A stretch of 64,000 bases of DNA from Dryocosmus kuriphilus (Eukaryota; Arthropoda; Insecta; Hymenoptera; Cynipidae): contig CM076193.1 of NCBI GenBank assembly GCA_038277395.1, forward strand, positions 91,837,583-91,901,582, given 5' to 3'. A program made the translations under genes and the position numbers. The notes below the pieces were generated by a model. It searched no databases and was not told the DNA's origin. It saw nothing but the letters and a program-made list of their open reading frames with translations. Below, one piece after another: positions 11,726 through 23,683 of this stretch (its first letter is position 1; each line of letters starts with the position of its first letter).

Positions 11726-12836
11726 TTAATTAGCAATCGAAATGGCCATGAAATGGATCACTTTTTGAACAACATTAGGGTTAAGATTATCGGTCAACTC
11801 AGCAGTGCCTGTAGAACAGGTAAGCAAGAGATCGATTTTAGAAATAGGACGGACGTACTCAGAAGTAGACGTCTTGATACGGACAGTACGTACTATACCA
11901 TCATTTCCCGCGTGGCATTGCATGATTCGACCCAATTGACATTTGGAAGGAGGCAGAGTGTCATGTCGAATAAGAAACATGTCATCCACTTTAACATTGA
12001 GGTTTGATTGTTTCGACTTGTAACGTTGTTGTGAAGAATGAAAATATTCTACGTTCGACCTTCGCCAATATATCTCAGCTATGCGTTGAACTATTTGCCA
12101 TTGTTTCAATCCATTTTCCGGAGTAAATTCTACTGAGGGTTCTGGAAGACAGGATAGAGGAACTCCTATTAAAATATGATCTGGTGATAAATAAGAAAAG
12201 TCATCAGGATCATCTGAAAACGGACTGGTAAGTCGTGAGTTGAGACGTGCCTCAATGCGAGATAAAGTAGTCGAAAATTATTCAAAAGTGAGGGTATGAG
12301 TTCCAACATATCTACGCAAATGGTATTTGAGACTGTTGACGCCCGCTTACCACAGTCCTTCCAAGTTGGGAACGTCAGGAGGGATGAAATCCCACTTTGT
12401 TCCCTCAACTGATGTAAAGTTGACTAGATTAGAATTTCGGCGTAGTTAAAATAAATTGTTTCTGAATTTTCGTGCACCCTGGAAGGTAATGCCATTATCA
12501 CTATAGATATGCTTTTTCTTCATAACTTGTAGGAGCTTTATGTAATCAACCTCCCAAACGTTAAGAGAGCTGAACCATCTAAAAACGGATTCAACGTCTT
12601 CAAAGAAGAAGTGTAATGATTCGGTTCTCTGTTTTTCAATGCGCGAATTTCTGCTGGAAATGATGTACCTTGTGCGGGAAGTTTTCACAACAGAGACTTC
12701 TGTTTAATTTAACAGAAGAGAGAACAAAGAAATGTCGCACCTCTGCAGAATCCGACAATCTTTCCAATTTCTGGCGGAGAGCCTTTATAAATCGTAAACA
12801 ATAAGCCGTAATTCTGGTCAATCTGGACTAAGAGGG
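11726..12836 (-). pseudogene. BEL/Pao pol C-terminal region (integrase), broken
   Basis: Read in minus-strand pieces with frameshifts near 12.10-12.45 and 12.65 kb. The N-terminal piece has TRITAYCLRFIKALRQ, the conserved stretch before the BEL integrase. Next comes HIYSDNGITFQGA, around the second catalytic Asp of the integrase core (usually YSDNGTNF.GA). Then comes a degraded segment typical of the region around the catalytic Glu. The final 127-codon frame carries the C-terminal DUF5641-like domain (LGRIMQCHAGNDGIVRTV). RT, RNase H and gag are missing upstream, so the gene is truncated near 12836. It is not functional. Confidence 0.8.
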
Positions 12837-13224
12837 TAACTCGTTAGCTAAGTTCTGACGTTGCAGATTTTCTGCAACTCACAAATCTAAATTTATTACC
12901 GGTATCACTTACCAAAAGCTTCCGTGTTCACACGGAGGGTATAAAATTCGGCACTCCTCTATTGTCTTATGTTTTAATATTATATTTTATCTTATATTTT
13001 ACTTATTTATCCCGTTATTTTATCTTACGAATTGTATGTTAATTTTTAAGAATATAGGGCTGTCTTAATTTCTTTTTTTTTTTTTTGTCAATAATTTCTT
13101 GATTACGCTGTCTCGAGCAAGGGTTGCAGAGGCTCCCGCCGCTCGCAAAAATCATTGATTGGATCCACCGCCATCTTCACATTCAGCATATCTTCCTACC
13201 ACAAGTCCCCACATAAATTTCTGG

Positions 13225-13560
13225 AGTATTTTATCTTTTGGTTATCTGAGACTCGAGGCAAGTTCCTGGCGAAGATCGGCCGAGGCGGTTACTACAAAAT
13301 TCTATATAAGAATAGGTAATTTCGCGTACAAATATTTATCTTTATCTTTTGGTTAACTGAGACCCATGGCAGGTTCCTGTTGAAGATTGACAAAGGCGGT
13401 TACTACAAAATTCTGTGTAAGAATGGGTAATTTCGCCTACAAATTTTTATCTTTATCTTTTGGCTATCTGAGATCCAAGGCAAGTTCCAGGTGAGGATTG
13501 ACCAAGGCGGTCACTATAAAATTCTATAGAAGAATAGGTGATTTCATCTAAAAATATTTA
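13225..13560 (+). repeat. ~112-bp minisatellite, 3 copies
   Basis: Three units start near TTATCTTTTGG (13231, 13342 and 13453). They share GAGGCGGTTACTACAAAATT-like and AAGAATAGGTAATTTCGC-like blocks with 10-20% divergence. The function is unknown. The units lie inside the boundaries of the BEL-type insertion. Confidence 0.8.
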
Positions 13561-14239
13561 TCTACAAATGTTTCTGTTATGGACAGGCATTTCTTGTTTT
13601 TTCTCTTTATCGGAAGTATCGAAGAGTCTACTCCATTTCTGCAGCAAGAAGAAAGGGGCTCCTCTTTCTCCACTATGAAATCAGGATACAGCCAGCCCTG
13701 AAAAGAATGAATAGTACGGTTCTACCGTTTCACTCACTCTGGTGCGGAGTAGTTCGGAATCTCTCCCTTCCCCAACGGCGACTGATAAGGACCTCATCGG
13801 CTATCCTTATCCTGATCATTGCAAATATAGAAATTAAGTTTGTGCGTGCCAGCCCTTCCCCAATCTTGTAAATTCCTACGGTTCTATTTACATTGTAGTA
13901 AGCAGTAAGACGCTCTCTTACGTCCTGTAAACCCAGCGCATAAACACGGAGCTTCCTGACGGTTGAAAAAGGTAGGACTTGATTTCATTAATAGTATAGC
14001 CAGGTCGGTCAAATAGTTTGATTTATTTGGTCTAGTATTTTCGATTAATATTTTCCGATCTCCTTGGCTAAACCATCAAACTTATCAAATCTTTTGTTAT
14101 ATATTTGTGATGGTAATCATGAACTTGTAAACATTTTATTATCCGGAGTGCCGAATGCCTAATTATTTGTTGTTTGTTCCCCGATTGTCCTTTCAAACCC
14201 TTAATTTCGATCTTTCGATCCCAAAAATATGATATCCTT

Positions 14240-14690
14240 TTACCTTATATTTTAATTGAGTACCACCCAAAGTTATTATGTCCCTTTATATATTTTCAAT
14301 TGAGTACCACCCAAAATTGTGATGTATCTCTTTATCTTATATTCTAATTGAGTACCTGTTTAAAATAATAACATCCTTGCCTTTAATTATTTTAATTGAG
14401 TACCACCCAAAGTTATTATGTCCCTTTATATATTTTTAATCGAGTACCACTTAAAAATAATGACACTCTTACCTTTAATTATTTTAATTGCGTACCCTCC
14501 AAAATTATGATGTCCCTTTATCTTATACCTTAAACTGAGTACCCTCCAAAATTATAATACCCTTTATCTTAGATCTTAAATTGAGTGCCCCCCCCCTCAA
14601 AATTATGATACCCATTATCTTGTATTAATAAATTGAGTATCCTCCAAAATTGAAACATCCCTTTGTCTTACACTTTAAATTGAGGACCCA
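14240..14690 (+). repeat. ~60-bp degenerate minisatellite, about 7 units
   Basis: Units contain TTTTAATTGAGTACCACCCA, then AAATTATGATGTCCCTTTATCTTATA-type sequence in variant forms. The divergence between units suggests an old array. Less regular derivatives appear to continue to about 15.2 kb. Confidence 0.7.
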
Positions 14691-16859
14691 CCTTTTTTTC
14701 AACTTTTACTTGAATTTTATTTTATATACTGTCATTATTGTTATTTCCCATTTGCGGCCCCTAGAGCAACGATTTTCTCCAATATTGCATTATCTAGTAT
14801 TGCTTGCGTTATGCTATGTTGTTACATTTTCTTTGCTTGACCCCTCGAAATCGTTCAACTGCGAATCCCCCCCCCCCTTAATTTCCTACCATAATTATGA
14901 AGTTTTCTTCACGATTAGGGTTTTGTATATTGTTATCCCCTTTTTGCGGCCTTTTGATTAGTGATCCATTTAATATTTTGTTATCCTATATTCTCTCTGT
15001 TTTATCCCTTTAAAATTGTTTAATTGCGAGCCCTCCCTTAATTTTATATTTTGGTTGCGAACTGCACCCCGTAATTAGAATTTTGTGTATGTTATTTATT
15101 ATTGTTATCTCCTTTTTTTGCGACCTTTTTGAGTAGCGATTTCCCTAATATTCTATTATCGTATATTCTGTGCTTTTCTATTTTAATTATGAGCTTTACC
15201 TTATGGTTAAGATTTTATATACTGTCAAGATCCCTTCGTTATTTTTTTTTCTTTTATGTTTAAGCTATTTTTACATTTTTTTGGTAACTGTTGTTTTCTT
15301 TTAACCTCTTTGATTTGACTGATTGTAAAATATTTATTTAAAAAAATTGAATAAATTGTTGTTAATTATTGTTGTTTACATGTGAGCTTTGAAATTACGC
15401 CCCCCCCCCCCCCCCCCCCCAACATTGTGTGTTTAGGCTGAGCTAGTTGTTTTGTCGACCTTAATTTTGGTCTTTGGAAATTTTATTTGTCGCTTACCTA
15501 TTTTTTTTTATATCTTTTATTTTTCGGTACATTTTGCTATCTCTCGTTTTGTTCCTTTTCATTTTTTTCTGCCGTATCCTTTAATACCTTTGTACATTTT
15601 TTATTATTGCTTATTTAAATAATTAAGGTTTGTCCTTTAGACTGAAGTTTGTGAAGTTACTTTTATCTTTTAGTCGGAAACGCGTAACGTTCAGTGAGTT
15701 TTCCTTTTCGTTTGGAACGTATGTTCCGCCTGTCTTTTTCTTTTGGCCTGAAACGCTCAGCTTTCAGTGAGTTTACCTTTTTCCTTTGGAACGTAGGTTC
15801 CGTTTATCTTTATCGCCCCTCACCCACTTTGTTTAAACAGGTCCACCTTTGTCCCAAGAAAGGACTGGCGCTCAATAATTTGTTGTATTTAAAATCTAGA
15901 CAATGTTTAAAAGAGTTATTTTTAAATTAGATAATTTGTTTAACCTTCTTTATCTTGATTAGGGTCCTTAGTGCGCTATTTACAGAGACCACCTGAAAGT
16001 AGCGTTACAAAGTCCGACAAATTTGAACCTTCCCTTTTAGAATAATGAGTGATCTGGGCTTTAGGTACTGACTTTCGCTCAAGGTTAATCCACTGTGGCA
16101 GAGGAGGAGTAGAATCGGTTTACTCATGTTTGCTTTTAAACTTTTCATAATACATACACAAAAATCTACTTATAAATATTCTGATGTGCGAAAACCTGAT
16201 GTATGCCCAGGAGGGTGGAAGCCGACTCATGATGAACGCAGCCGTAGCCGCCGACAACGAAGGCTCGATGCGTCACTTCTGTCGGAGCGAGCGACCAAAT
16301 ACGATGTATCATTGTTTCGTAGTCTTTTTCGTAATTTCTTTTTTGTCTATCCTCTATGCGGCTTTCAATTTGAAAGAAGATCAAGGAAAGACGGCCGAAT
16401 TTTACTGTGTAAAAGAAAAGGCAAGTGTTTGGCGGACATTTTGGGTCGACACTTCTCGCTTGAAATATCATTTCCAACCGCTCCAGGGCAGACTCGTCAA
16501 TTTGTTTCTTTGTTGTTTTGTCTTGGCAATTTCGTTATAATTTTTTTAGTCTTGGTTCATTTATTTGATAATTTTTATGAATTCATTTGTGACTCCTAAT
16601 TCATATCGGAAACCTAATGTAAGACTAAGTTTGTAAATATATGGTTGTTACTTATTATGTCAAATTCCGGTTGCTTCTTTGTTTCTTTTTTGTCTAGGTT
16701 AAGAAACCCTCTCCCTCAGCCTTTTGCATACACAAGATTTGCAAATTGCCACCCACGCCACTCTCCGAGTTACGGAGTCAAGCTAGGATTTTTACAATCG
16801 AAGTCTCTTATTTGTTTTCTTATTCTTTAATTAAAATTATCTCAATTTAGTAGCTTTCT
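14691..16859. other. T-rich sequence, unrecognised interior of the 11-17 kb insertion
   Basis: It includes a 21-base poly-C tract (15400-15420). Around 16126-16599 both strands have overlapping open frames in a more balanced composition, but none shows a recognisable domain. A direct repeat (CTTTTCGTTTGGAACGTA / TTTTTCCTTTGGAACGTA) occurs near 15705 and 15779. No gag or RT motifs are seen. Confidence 0.3.
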
Positions 16860-16939
16860 CAAAAGCAACAGGGAAACACCATTAAACCGCTAGAATCACT
16901 CGATTGCTACCATATTACACATAACTCGCACTCTTAACA
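16860..16939 (-). repeat. Remnant of BEL-type 5' LTR
   Basis: Only the outer ~60 bp, read inward on the minus strand from TGTTAAGAGTGCGAG, align with the LTR at 11017-11419. The rest is deleted or replaced. Confidence 0.45.
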
Positions 16940-17134
16940 ACGTGGGAAATGCTATTAAAAAACCAAAAATCCAGCTTTATAGCTAAAAAACGCAAAATAG
17001 GATAAAAGGTCCAACAGTAAAGTCTGTCACTTTGAAAAAACCCACAAAATTGTCTTTAAGTATTTTTTGATAGCACCCATTGTTTGGCTGTGAAATTTTA
17101 ATTCTTACATTCTATGATAGTATGTATTAATTTC
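16940..17134 (+). repeat. Dispersed repeat family A, continuation after the BEL insertion
   Basis: The sequence resumes exactly where 11016 stopped, after the ACGTG duplication. It follows the family A reference of 10397-10600 (GGGAAATGCTATTAAAA, CAAAATAGGATAAAAGG) until interrupted at 17135. Confidence 0.8.
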
Positions 17135-19010
17135 GGGGTCAAAAGTAGAGGCCCTCACGTTTTTCAGTTGTAACTCGTTCAAAAGAAATCGCAGAATATT
17201 TTAGTCAAGTACTCGTAAAAGCTTAAAGTCTCCTAACTTGAACGATGTGAATATTGTTGTCCTGAAAATGTTTTAGCAATAGCAGTGAGGTAAAATGTGC
17301 TGAAAAGCACGGTTTTGGAAATGCCATTTTTGAGCTTTGACTTTGACTTGTTCCCAAAACGAGCTTGCAGCCATAAAAAAAATCTGAAAAAAAAATCAGA
17401 GACGTTCCTGAAGGTGTCTAGAATACAATACACTTTTCCGAATTCCGAAATATGAAATCGTTTACTATTTAGCAACCGTTTTTCACAAGCATATCATCTT
17501 AGAAAATAATAAAGATAGAAAGTTGGTTCATGGCTTAAAATGTGCAGTTTTGTAACGTAATTGAAGTACACTTTATAAAAATTTAATCAGGCAAATATTT
17601 CGTGAGAAAATCCTTTAAGAATATTTCTGGATTTAATGTGTTAGAAAAAAGGGTATCCATTAAACGACAAAAGGAATCACAGAAGGAAGGAAAGCCGCTT
17701 CCACCGTCAGTTAACAGATGGGAGGGAAAATGCAGGGCTGTATCACCCTCTTAAACGTATAATCCGTAGCGTGCTTCTTATTTATTCTTAATACAAATTT
17801 TTTTTTTTAGAATTTCTTTGCTTTCGCCCCTCTAATTTTTTTTAAACAATTTTGTAATAATTAGTATTTTTATTTTATTTTATTCCCTAATATTTAGTAT
17901 TCCGCAATCAAACTTTGAATTTAAAATAAAGTATACTAAAATAATTTAACTAATTTTATTTTTAAACAGAATATCGAAAAATATTTCCTAGGATTAGATA
18001 AGATGAAGTTGAAGTATTTTAGGATTAAAATAATTTCAGTTTGTTTAAGCACTTAACGGTATTCTCAAAAAACAAACTAGCACTTCACATATTTCGAAGC
18101 TGTCAAAAATTTTGTTAAATAAAATGTTTCGCCTACTTTTTACAGGTAAAATATAAAATGGTTTGTTTAAATAATTGTAAAATCATTTAAACAAATTACT
18201 ATACTGTTATCACTGATTAAAGAACTCATTACATGAGTTTATAAAAAACATTCATTTGGCGGCTTACCTGGAAAATGAAATGTTTGAACAAATTAAAATT
18301 GTTTAAAGAATTAGAGGGGTGAAAGCAAAGAAATTCTAAACAAAGTTTTTTATTAAGAATAAATAATAACCACCCTAAGTATTATTACGTTTAAGACGGT
18401 GATACAGCCCTGCCTTTTCCCTCCCATCTGTAAACGGACGGTGGAAGCGGCTTTCCTTCCTTCTGTGAATCCTTTTGTCGCGTAATGGATATCCCTTTTT
18501 CTATCACATTAAATCCAGAAATATTCTTGAAAGATTTTCTCACGAAATATTTAGCTGATTAAATTTTAATAAAGTGTACTTCAATCACGTTACAAAACTG
18601 CACATTTTAAGCCATGAAACAACTTTCTGTCTTTATTATTTTCTAAGATGATATGTTTGTGAAAAACGGTCGCTAAATAGTAAACGATTTCATATTTTGG
18701 AATTCGGGAAAGTGTGTTGTATTCGAAACATCTTGAGAAACGTCTCTGAATTTTTTCAGATTTTTTATGGCTTCAAGGTCGTTTTGGGAACAAGTCAAAG
18801 TCAAGGCTCAAAAAAAGCATTTCCAAAACCTTGCTTTTCAGCACGTTTCACCTCACTGCTATTGTCAAAACATTTTCAGGACAACAATAGTCATATCGTT
18901 CAAGTCAGGAGACTTTAAGCTTTTACGAGTGCCTGACTAAAATATTCTGCGATTTCGTTTGAACGAGTTGCAAGTGAAAAAAGTGAGGGGCCTCTACTTT
19001 TGCGTCCGAC
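17135..19010. mobile_element. 1.9-kb foldback element, ~720-bp inverted arms, 9-bp TSD
   Basis: The left arm (17135-17852) and right arm (about 18291-19010) are reverse complements over their whole length with small indels. Examples are AAAGTAGAGGCCC against GGGCCTCTACTTT at the tips and GCTTTCGCCCCTCTAATT against AATTAGAGGGGTGAAAGC at the inner ends. The ~440-bp loop is A/T-rich and non-coding. The flanks ATTAATTTC (17126-17134) and ATTAGTTTC (19011-19019) form a 9-bp imperfect target duplication and rejoin to the family A reference. Nine-bp duplications with long inverted repeats occur in Mutator-like elements. No transposase is present. Confidence 0.85.
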
Positions 19011-19160
19011 ATTAGTTTCATGTGAATTTGGAACTGTCTGTCGATCTGTCTCTCGTTGTAGTAGCACACTAGTAGTACACTTTAGCACACTTTTTCCTGG
19101 CTTAAAAAGAAAAAAAGAGTTCGCTAGGCAGCCATTTTTGACAAACGTTTCTGGTTTTAT
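19011..19160 (+). repeat. Dispersed repeat family A, continuation after the foldback
   Basis: The family A order resumes (ATTAGTTTCATGTGAATT, CTGTCTGTCGATCTGTCTC, GGCTTAAAAAGAAAAAAAG, CATTTTTGACAAACGTTT) and is interrupted again by the LINE. Confidence 0.75.
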
Positions 19161-19261
19161 TATTATTATTATTATTTCAGATGGGCAGCTTCACTCGAGT
19201 CCCATAGCATTGAGGTTAACTAATGGAGCCTATTGTACTTTGCCCTTGAAACTAAGCTTCT

Positions 19262-22200
19262 CTAAGGAGGCCGGTTTCCTCCATATATGCGTATATCGTC
19301 ACTGTCAAATTTCATATTATTTAGATGCTTCTTTAAACGGCAGTGGCTCGTGAGCACTTCCACCACTATTTTCACCTGCTGCTTTCTTTCCATGTCCAAG
19401 AGTTTTCTAGATTTTCCTAAGCATGGTTCTTTAACAGACTTTTTTGAGTGTACCATACCTTTGGCCATCATTCAATAGTCCGCGTGCTCATTCAAGAGCC
19501 ATTTTTCAATGACATGCTTAGCCGAGGCATACGAGATTCCGCAGTATGGTTCAGGCCCATTGAAGACCTTTGCAGTCCCGCTGTTTGCAAGCATATCTGC
19601 TCTCTCGTTGCCTTCAATTTCCTCATGCCCAGGAACCCAGATCAAGTTGACCCAGTTTCTACCAGACACTTCGAGAAGTTCTTGAAGGCAGCTTCAAACA
19701 AGTCTGGATGTGAATTCCTCCGATAGGAGGGCCTTCAAAGCAGCTTGACTGTCAGAACATATGTTATCGTGGTGCTTCGTGAATCCACGCCCACGAATCT
19801 CCTCGAGGCAGGCCTTGATAGCTATGATTTCAGCTTGGAATACGGTAGGGAATTTACCCAGTGCAATTGTTAACTCAGCCCTGGGCTTCATCCCATATAC
19901 CGGAGCCCCGGAACCTAGGGAGTCTTTTGAACCGTCCCGTATACCAGACGAGACCTCCCGTTGTAAATATATTCTTTCTATTCTGCTCATCGTGCCAATC
20001 TTCCCGTTTTGGAAATATCACCTTAAATGACTTTATGAATGACTATTCTTTCAACATGCAATCTGAGAGCATGCAAAGGATTTCATCCCCTCACAACACG
20101 TTCTTTACTAAGTCGTGCAGGTCAAAGTAGTCAGTATTCTCATGACTTACCTTTAGGGAAAGTCTATATGCCTCCGCCGCAGCCCTCTGTCGAACCAGAA
20201 TGTGCAGCGGTGGTATACCCAAGATAGACTCCAATGCCGCTGTTGGAGTTGTTCTCATTGATCCAGTAATTTCCAGGCAAAAACCTCTTTATAGGCTTTC
20301 CAGCTGGTTCCTGGAACTTAGTAGACCAGTTCTTGGCACCCAGATCAATGAGGCTTTTTTAACGATCGCATCCACATGTAGTTTCCAAGTTAACTTAGGG
20401 TCGAAAATGACGCCTAAATACTTAGCTGATGTGAAGAAGTCGACCTTCTTGCCCTAAAACATAGGATTCACGAGATCAAGCAGATTCCTGCGCCTCGAAA
20501 AGACCGGAAGTTCAGTTTTTCCTGGGTTAACTGATAGGGCACGGTCGTTACACCAACTCTCGACGATGTTGAGAGTATTCTGCATGAGCTCGACCAACGT
20601 GCCTTCATGCTTTCCTGTTTCCAGGATAACAAGGTCATCTACATATCCTTGTGTATAGAAGTCTGACTCATTTAATCTCCGTATTAAATCATCAATGACG
20701 AGTGCCCACAAGGTGGAGGATAATACTCCTCCCTGTGAACAACCCCTTTTAACCCTCGCACCCACGTTACTTCCGTGGAGCGAAGATTGGACAATCCTGT
20801 CGCATAGCATAGAACGTAACCACCTATTAACCGTGGAGCCCACACTATGACTCAGCAGAGTCGAATATAGCCTCCGTTGGGGTGTTAATGAAGGCACCCT
20901 CTATGTCTCAAAACGCTGCAATCGCTACCTCATCCGTTCCTCCTGCCTTTTGAACGTGGGAGGTAAATGCATGAAGTGCGTCGATTGTGGATTTACCTTT
21001 CTGTGAGCCAAATTGATTATTATGAAGGGGTCTGCTCGAAAGGCTTTCCAGACTGAGGAACAACTGACCTAATCTTTGATTGTATTACAATCCGGCTTCC
21101 CATTCTCCAATCATTCTCATTGACCCTATGGTCTGGGCCGTCAGAGGAATTCAGCTTAGCAGTCTTTTCCTCCGACTGACTCTCAGATCCGGAACCAGGA
21201 AAGTGCACAGTATCAGGAACATTTTGAATGCTCTGACAGTGCATCCTCCTTGAGATCCTTTTAGCAGCTTGTATCTTGTTAGTGTATTTTGTTACACTTG
21301 ATTTATACAATTCCCATCTACCAGTTTTTCTGGCTCTATTAAGTAGTATCCTAGTGTATTTCTCTAAAGCCTGAAGTCTACTATTCCACCAAGGAGCATC
21401 CTTGTCTGTTTCCTTAATACGAAGAGGACAGTTTTCCTCGTACGAGTTATGTATAGCTTTATTAATTATATTCATAGCAAATTCTAGCTGACCTGTTGAT
21501 CTAATCCTTCCAGGAATAATTGCCAAGGCCTCTCCAAGATCCTTCCTGTATTTATCTCAGTCGGTCTCTCTTGGGTTCCTATACCTAATCGGATCAGAAA
21601 CGTCAGCGAAAAGCATATATGTCTGTGATCTGACAGGGATGTCTTAGGCGATACATGCCATTCCCCGGCCGCTTCACTAATGGATACAGAGCAAATAGTT
21701 ATGTCGATAACCTCGTGACATCTAGCTGTCACAAAGGTTGGCGTATTACCGCCGTTTAATATAGTTAAATCGATAGTTAAAAGGTAGTCTAAAAGGTACT
21801 CACCTCTATTGTTGATGTCCTTACTGTTCCATATTGTATGATTTGTTTTTGCATCACATCCGATGATCATTGGCCATCCTTTCGAACTGCAATAGTCCAG
21901 CAAGTGTCTTAACTCCTTTGATGGTGGCGGGAGTAGAGAATCGAATGGCAGGTATGCAGAACAAATCACTGAGGGTTGTCGTGTTCCTCCTCTCAGATGC
22001 TCGGAATTAATCGCTACCAGGTCTCTACTACAAAACCTCGGTAAGAAAAAAAAGTCGATATCCTTTCTAACATATATAGCTGTCCGAGGGTTCTCACTAG
22101 TTTTATTGTATACAATAGAACCGTGTTTCTGGCTTATGCCTTTCACTTCTACCTTGTAGCACCAAGGCTCTTGTATCAGTGCAGCCGTATGTTCCACTGT

Positions 22201-22290
22201 AAGACGTCTGTTTAAGATGGCGGATGCGGCTTTACAGTGGTGTAGATTTATTTGGATAAAATCCAAATCCGAGGATTTGGCGCTGACCAT
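19262..22290 (-). pseudogene. LINE ORF2 (endonuclease, RT, RNase H), frameshifted
   Basis: The start is the ATG at 22290, in the TAATG overlap with ORF1. Domains in order: AP endonuclease (QINLHHCKAAS, ALIQEPW, IIGCDAKTNHTIWNSKDIN, LSDHRHICFS) to about 21.5 kb; a linker; RT about 21.2-20.45 kb with DIEGAF preceded by a stop, GCSQGGVLSS, and GYVDDLVIL at the catalytic site; and RNase H about 19.99-19.47 kb (DGSK, TVFQAEIIAI, WVPGHEEIEGNERAD). A short C-terminal tail follows (VLTSHCRLKKHL). Frame changes near 21.51, 21.0, 20.45 and 19.69 kb and several stops inactivate it. EN plus RNase H with a DUF4780 ORF1 points to the R1/LOA side of the R1/I/Jockey group. Confidence 0.85.
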
Positions 22291-23269
22291 TATGAAACAG
22301 CACCACCCACCTGTTGATCCAAGGGCAGCTGCTCTACTGCTGTCCCCGTATCGTTCTTTCTTTCGGAAAGAATTTTTATCTGGATCCTGTTCATCCCCAG
22401 ATACGGTCTGCAATCGACCTTTTCGATATGTTCGATGATTGAAGGGTCCACACTCAAGATCAACTGGGTTGACTTGGTGTCCTTCTTCACATCGATAATA
22501 GTCCAATCTTCCACCTTTAAGGTGGGGTTTTGGACAGTCATCCTCTTGAGAATAGAAGATGGTTCTTCGGATACGCTATGTACCCACGCAATGAGCTTGA
22601 CAGGCTTGGGCAGGTCCTTGGAATCAATAATCTTAACTCCTGCACCTTCCCAAGGCCTCAAACAGTCAACTGCCCCGATGAGCCATGTCCTCGACATCTC
22701 ATCCGCGCAGATGACGACCAGCACCCCATTCTTGTACCGGCAATCCTCAAACCTCGGGATAATTTCGCCAGGTTTTACCTCGGCGATCATCTTCTCGAGA
22801 GCCGTTTCTATGGCCATTGCTTGCTCCGAACTGAAGTTCTCTTGCGGCAAGCCCACCGGAACAATGGTCATTTTCAAGTGACTTTGAAGGGCAAGAATGT
22901 ACGAGTCCCCTGGGTCGGCGACCCTACCCCTCTTAGTCTCCCTGTCCTGATTAGGAGTACTACCATCAGATCGAGACCGTTTTGGGTTCTCAGGTTTAGG
23001 AGCTTCCCAGCGTTGCAACTTAAGCTGCTGCTGGCGTTGGTACCTCCTTCTGGCGGCAGTACTATATTTTCGTTTCTTGGGGCCTTTCACAGTCCCATCG
23101 TTCTCAGTGGCTTTGGCTTCGATAATGTGACTAATTAAATCTCATTTCCAACTGTATCGCTCGAGGTACTTGGAACCACATCAGCCTCTTGTGGAATTAA
23201 AGGTGATTTATCACCTTCGTTGGTCTCCATCTTCTCGAGAGAAGATGAAGTGTTCGTGGCGGGTGTCAT
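22290..23269 (-). pseudogene. LINE ORF1 (DUF4780-like nucleic-acid-binding protein)
   Basis: The probable start is the ATG at 23269, giving an N-terminus MTPATNTSSSLEKMETN. A frameshift near 23140 leads into the 266-codon frame from 23090. The N-terminal third is basic (KGPKKRKY, AARRRYQRQQQ), and the rest matches the pattern of the insect LINE ORF1 domain DUF4780 (KPGEIIPRFEDC, VKLIAWVHSV). ORF1 proteins bind the element RNA and form the RNP for retrotransposition. The TAA stop (22290-22292) overlaps the ORF2 ATG as TAATG, consistent with coupled termination-reinitiation as described for R1-clade SART1. Confidence 0.75.
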
Positions 23270-23683
23270 TGAAGTCACCCGTTCATGTGTTTATTTTTTA
23301 TATTCATTTTTGGAATTCATATTGTTCACACGATTAGCTATGGAAATAAGAGGTCCATCCCCATAGAGCCTTGCTTGGGGGAATAAGGCACTTATTGGGA
23401 GGTTGCTCGGTATCCCAGGGCACCGTGGGAGTCACCATTCCTTGGTAACACTCAGCCTTCGACGCGGTAGTTCATGCCTTGGCTTAGGCGCTGATACGGG
23501 AACCGAGTGCCACTCAATGTTTGCTGCTTAGTCGAATTCATGCTGATCCGCAGGAGTTCTTAGGCCTCCTCACCACGGCCAGGTCTGAGCTCTCCTTCTG
23601 CTTAAGCAGGGAAACTGAATTCCCCGTTATAAGGAGTAGAAGAGTTCACACTTCCCATAGAGGAGGAACTTTCCTGGTTTTAT

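Larger units (their letters stand above)
11017..16939 (-). mobile_element. Decayed BEL/Pao-type LTR element (composite), 5-bp TSD
   Basis: The termini are TGTTAGAC at 11017 and CTCTTAACA ending 16939, giving TG...CA ends. They are flanked by ACGTG at 11012-11016 and 16940-16944, a 5-bp target duplication. The flanks rejoin perfectly to the family A reference sequence. On the minus strand a BEL/Pao integrase-region pseudogene lies next to the low-coordinate LTR. The middle (about 12.95-16.6 kb) holds minisatellites and unrecognised sequence rather than gag, protease or RT. The element is therefore internally rearranged or contains further insertions. Confidence 0.65.
19161..23673 (-). mobile_element. 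Full-length R1/LOA-type LINE with 10-bp TSD
   Basis: The element is bounded by CTGGTTTTAT at 19151-19160 and 23674-23683. It reads 5' to 3' on the minus strand and ends in a (TAA)n-type tail (19161-19177). It contains ORF1 (DUF4780-like), then ORF2 with AP-type endonuclease, reverse transcriptase and RNase H. The length of 4.5 kb with 5' UTR retained indicates an untruncated insertion. It sits inside a family A repeat. Frameshifts and stops show that it is dead. Confidence 0.9.

Noticed and set aside
16126..16599. 157-codon ORF with overlapping ORFs on both strands
   Set aside because: No domain, no splice or promoter signals; sits inside a decayed insertion with unresolved content.
22435..23138. 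Long plus-strand ORFs over the LINE
   Set aside because: They are antisense shadows of LINE ORF1 and the start of ORF2.
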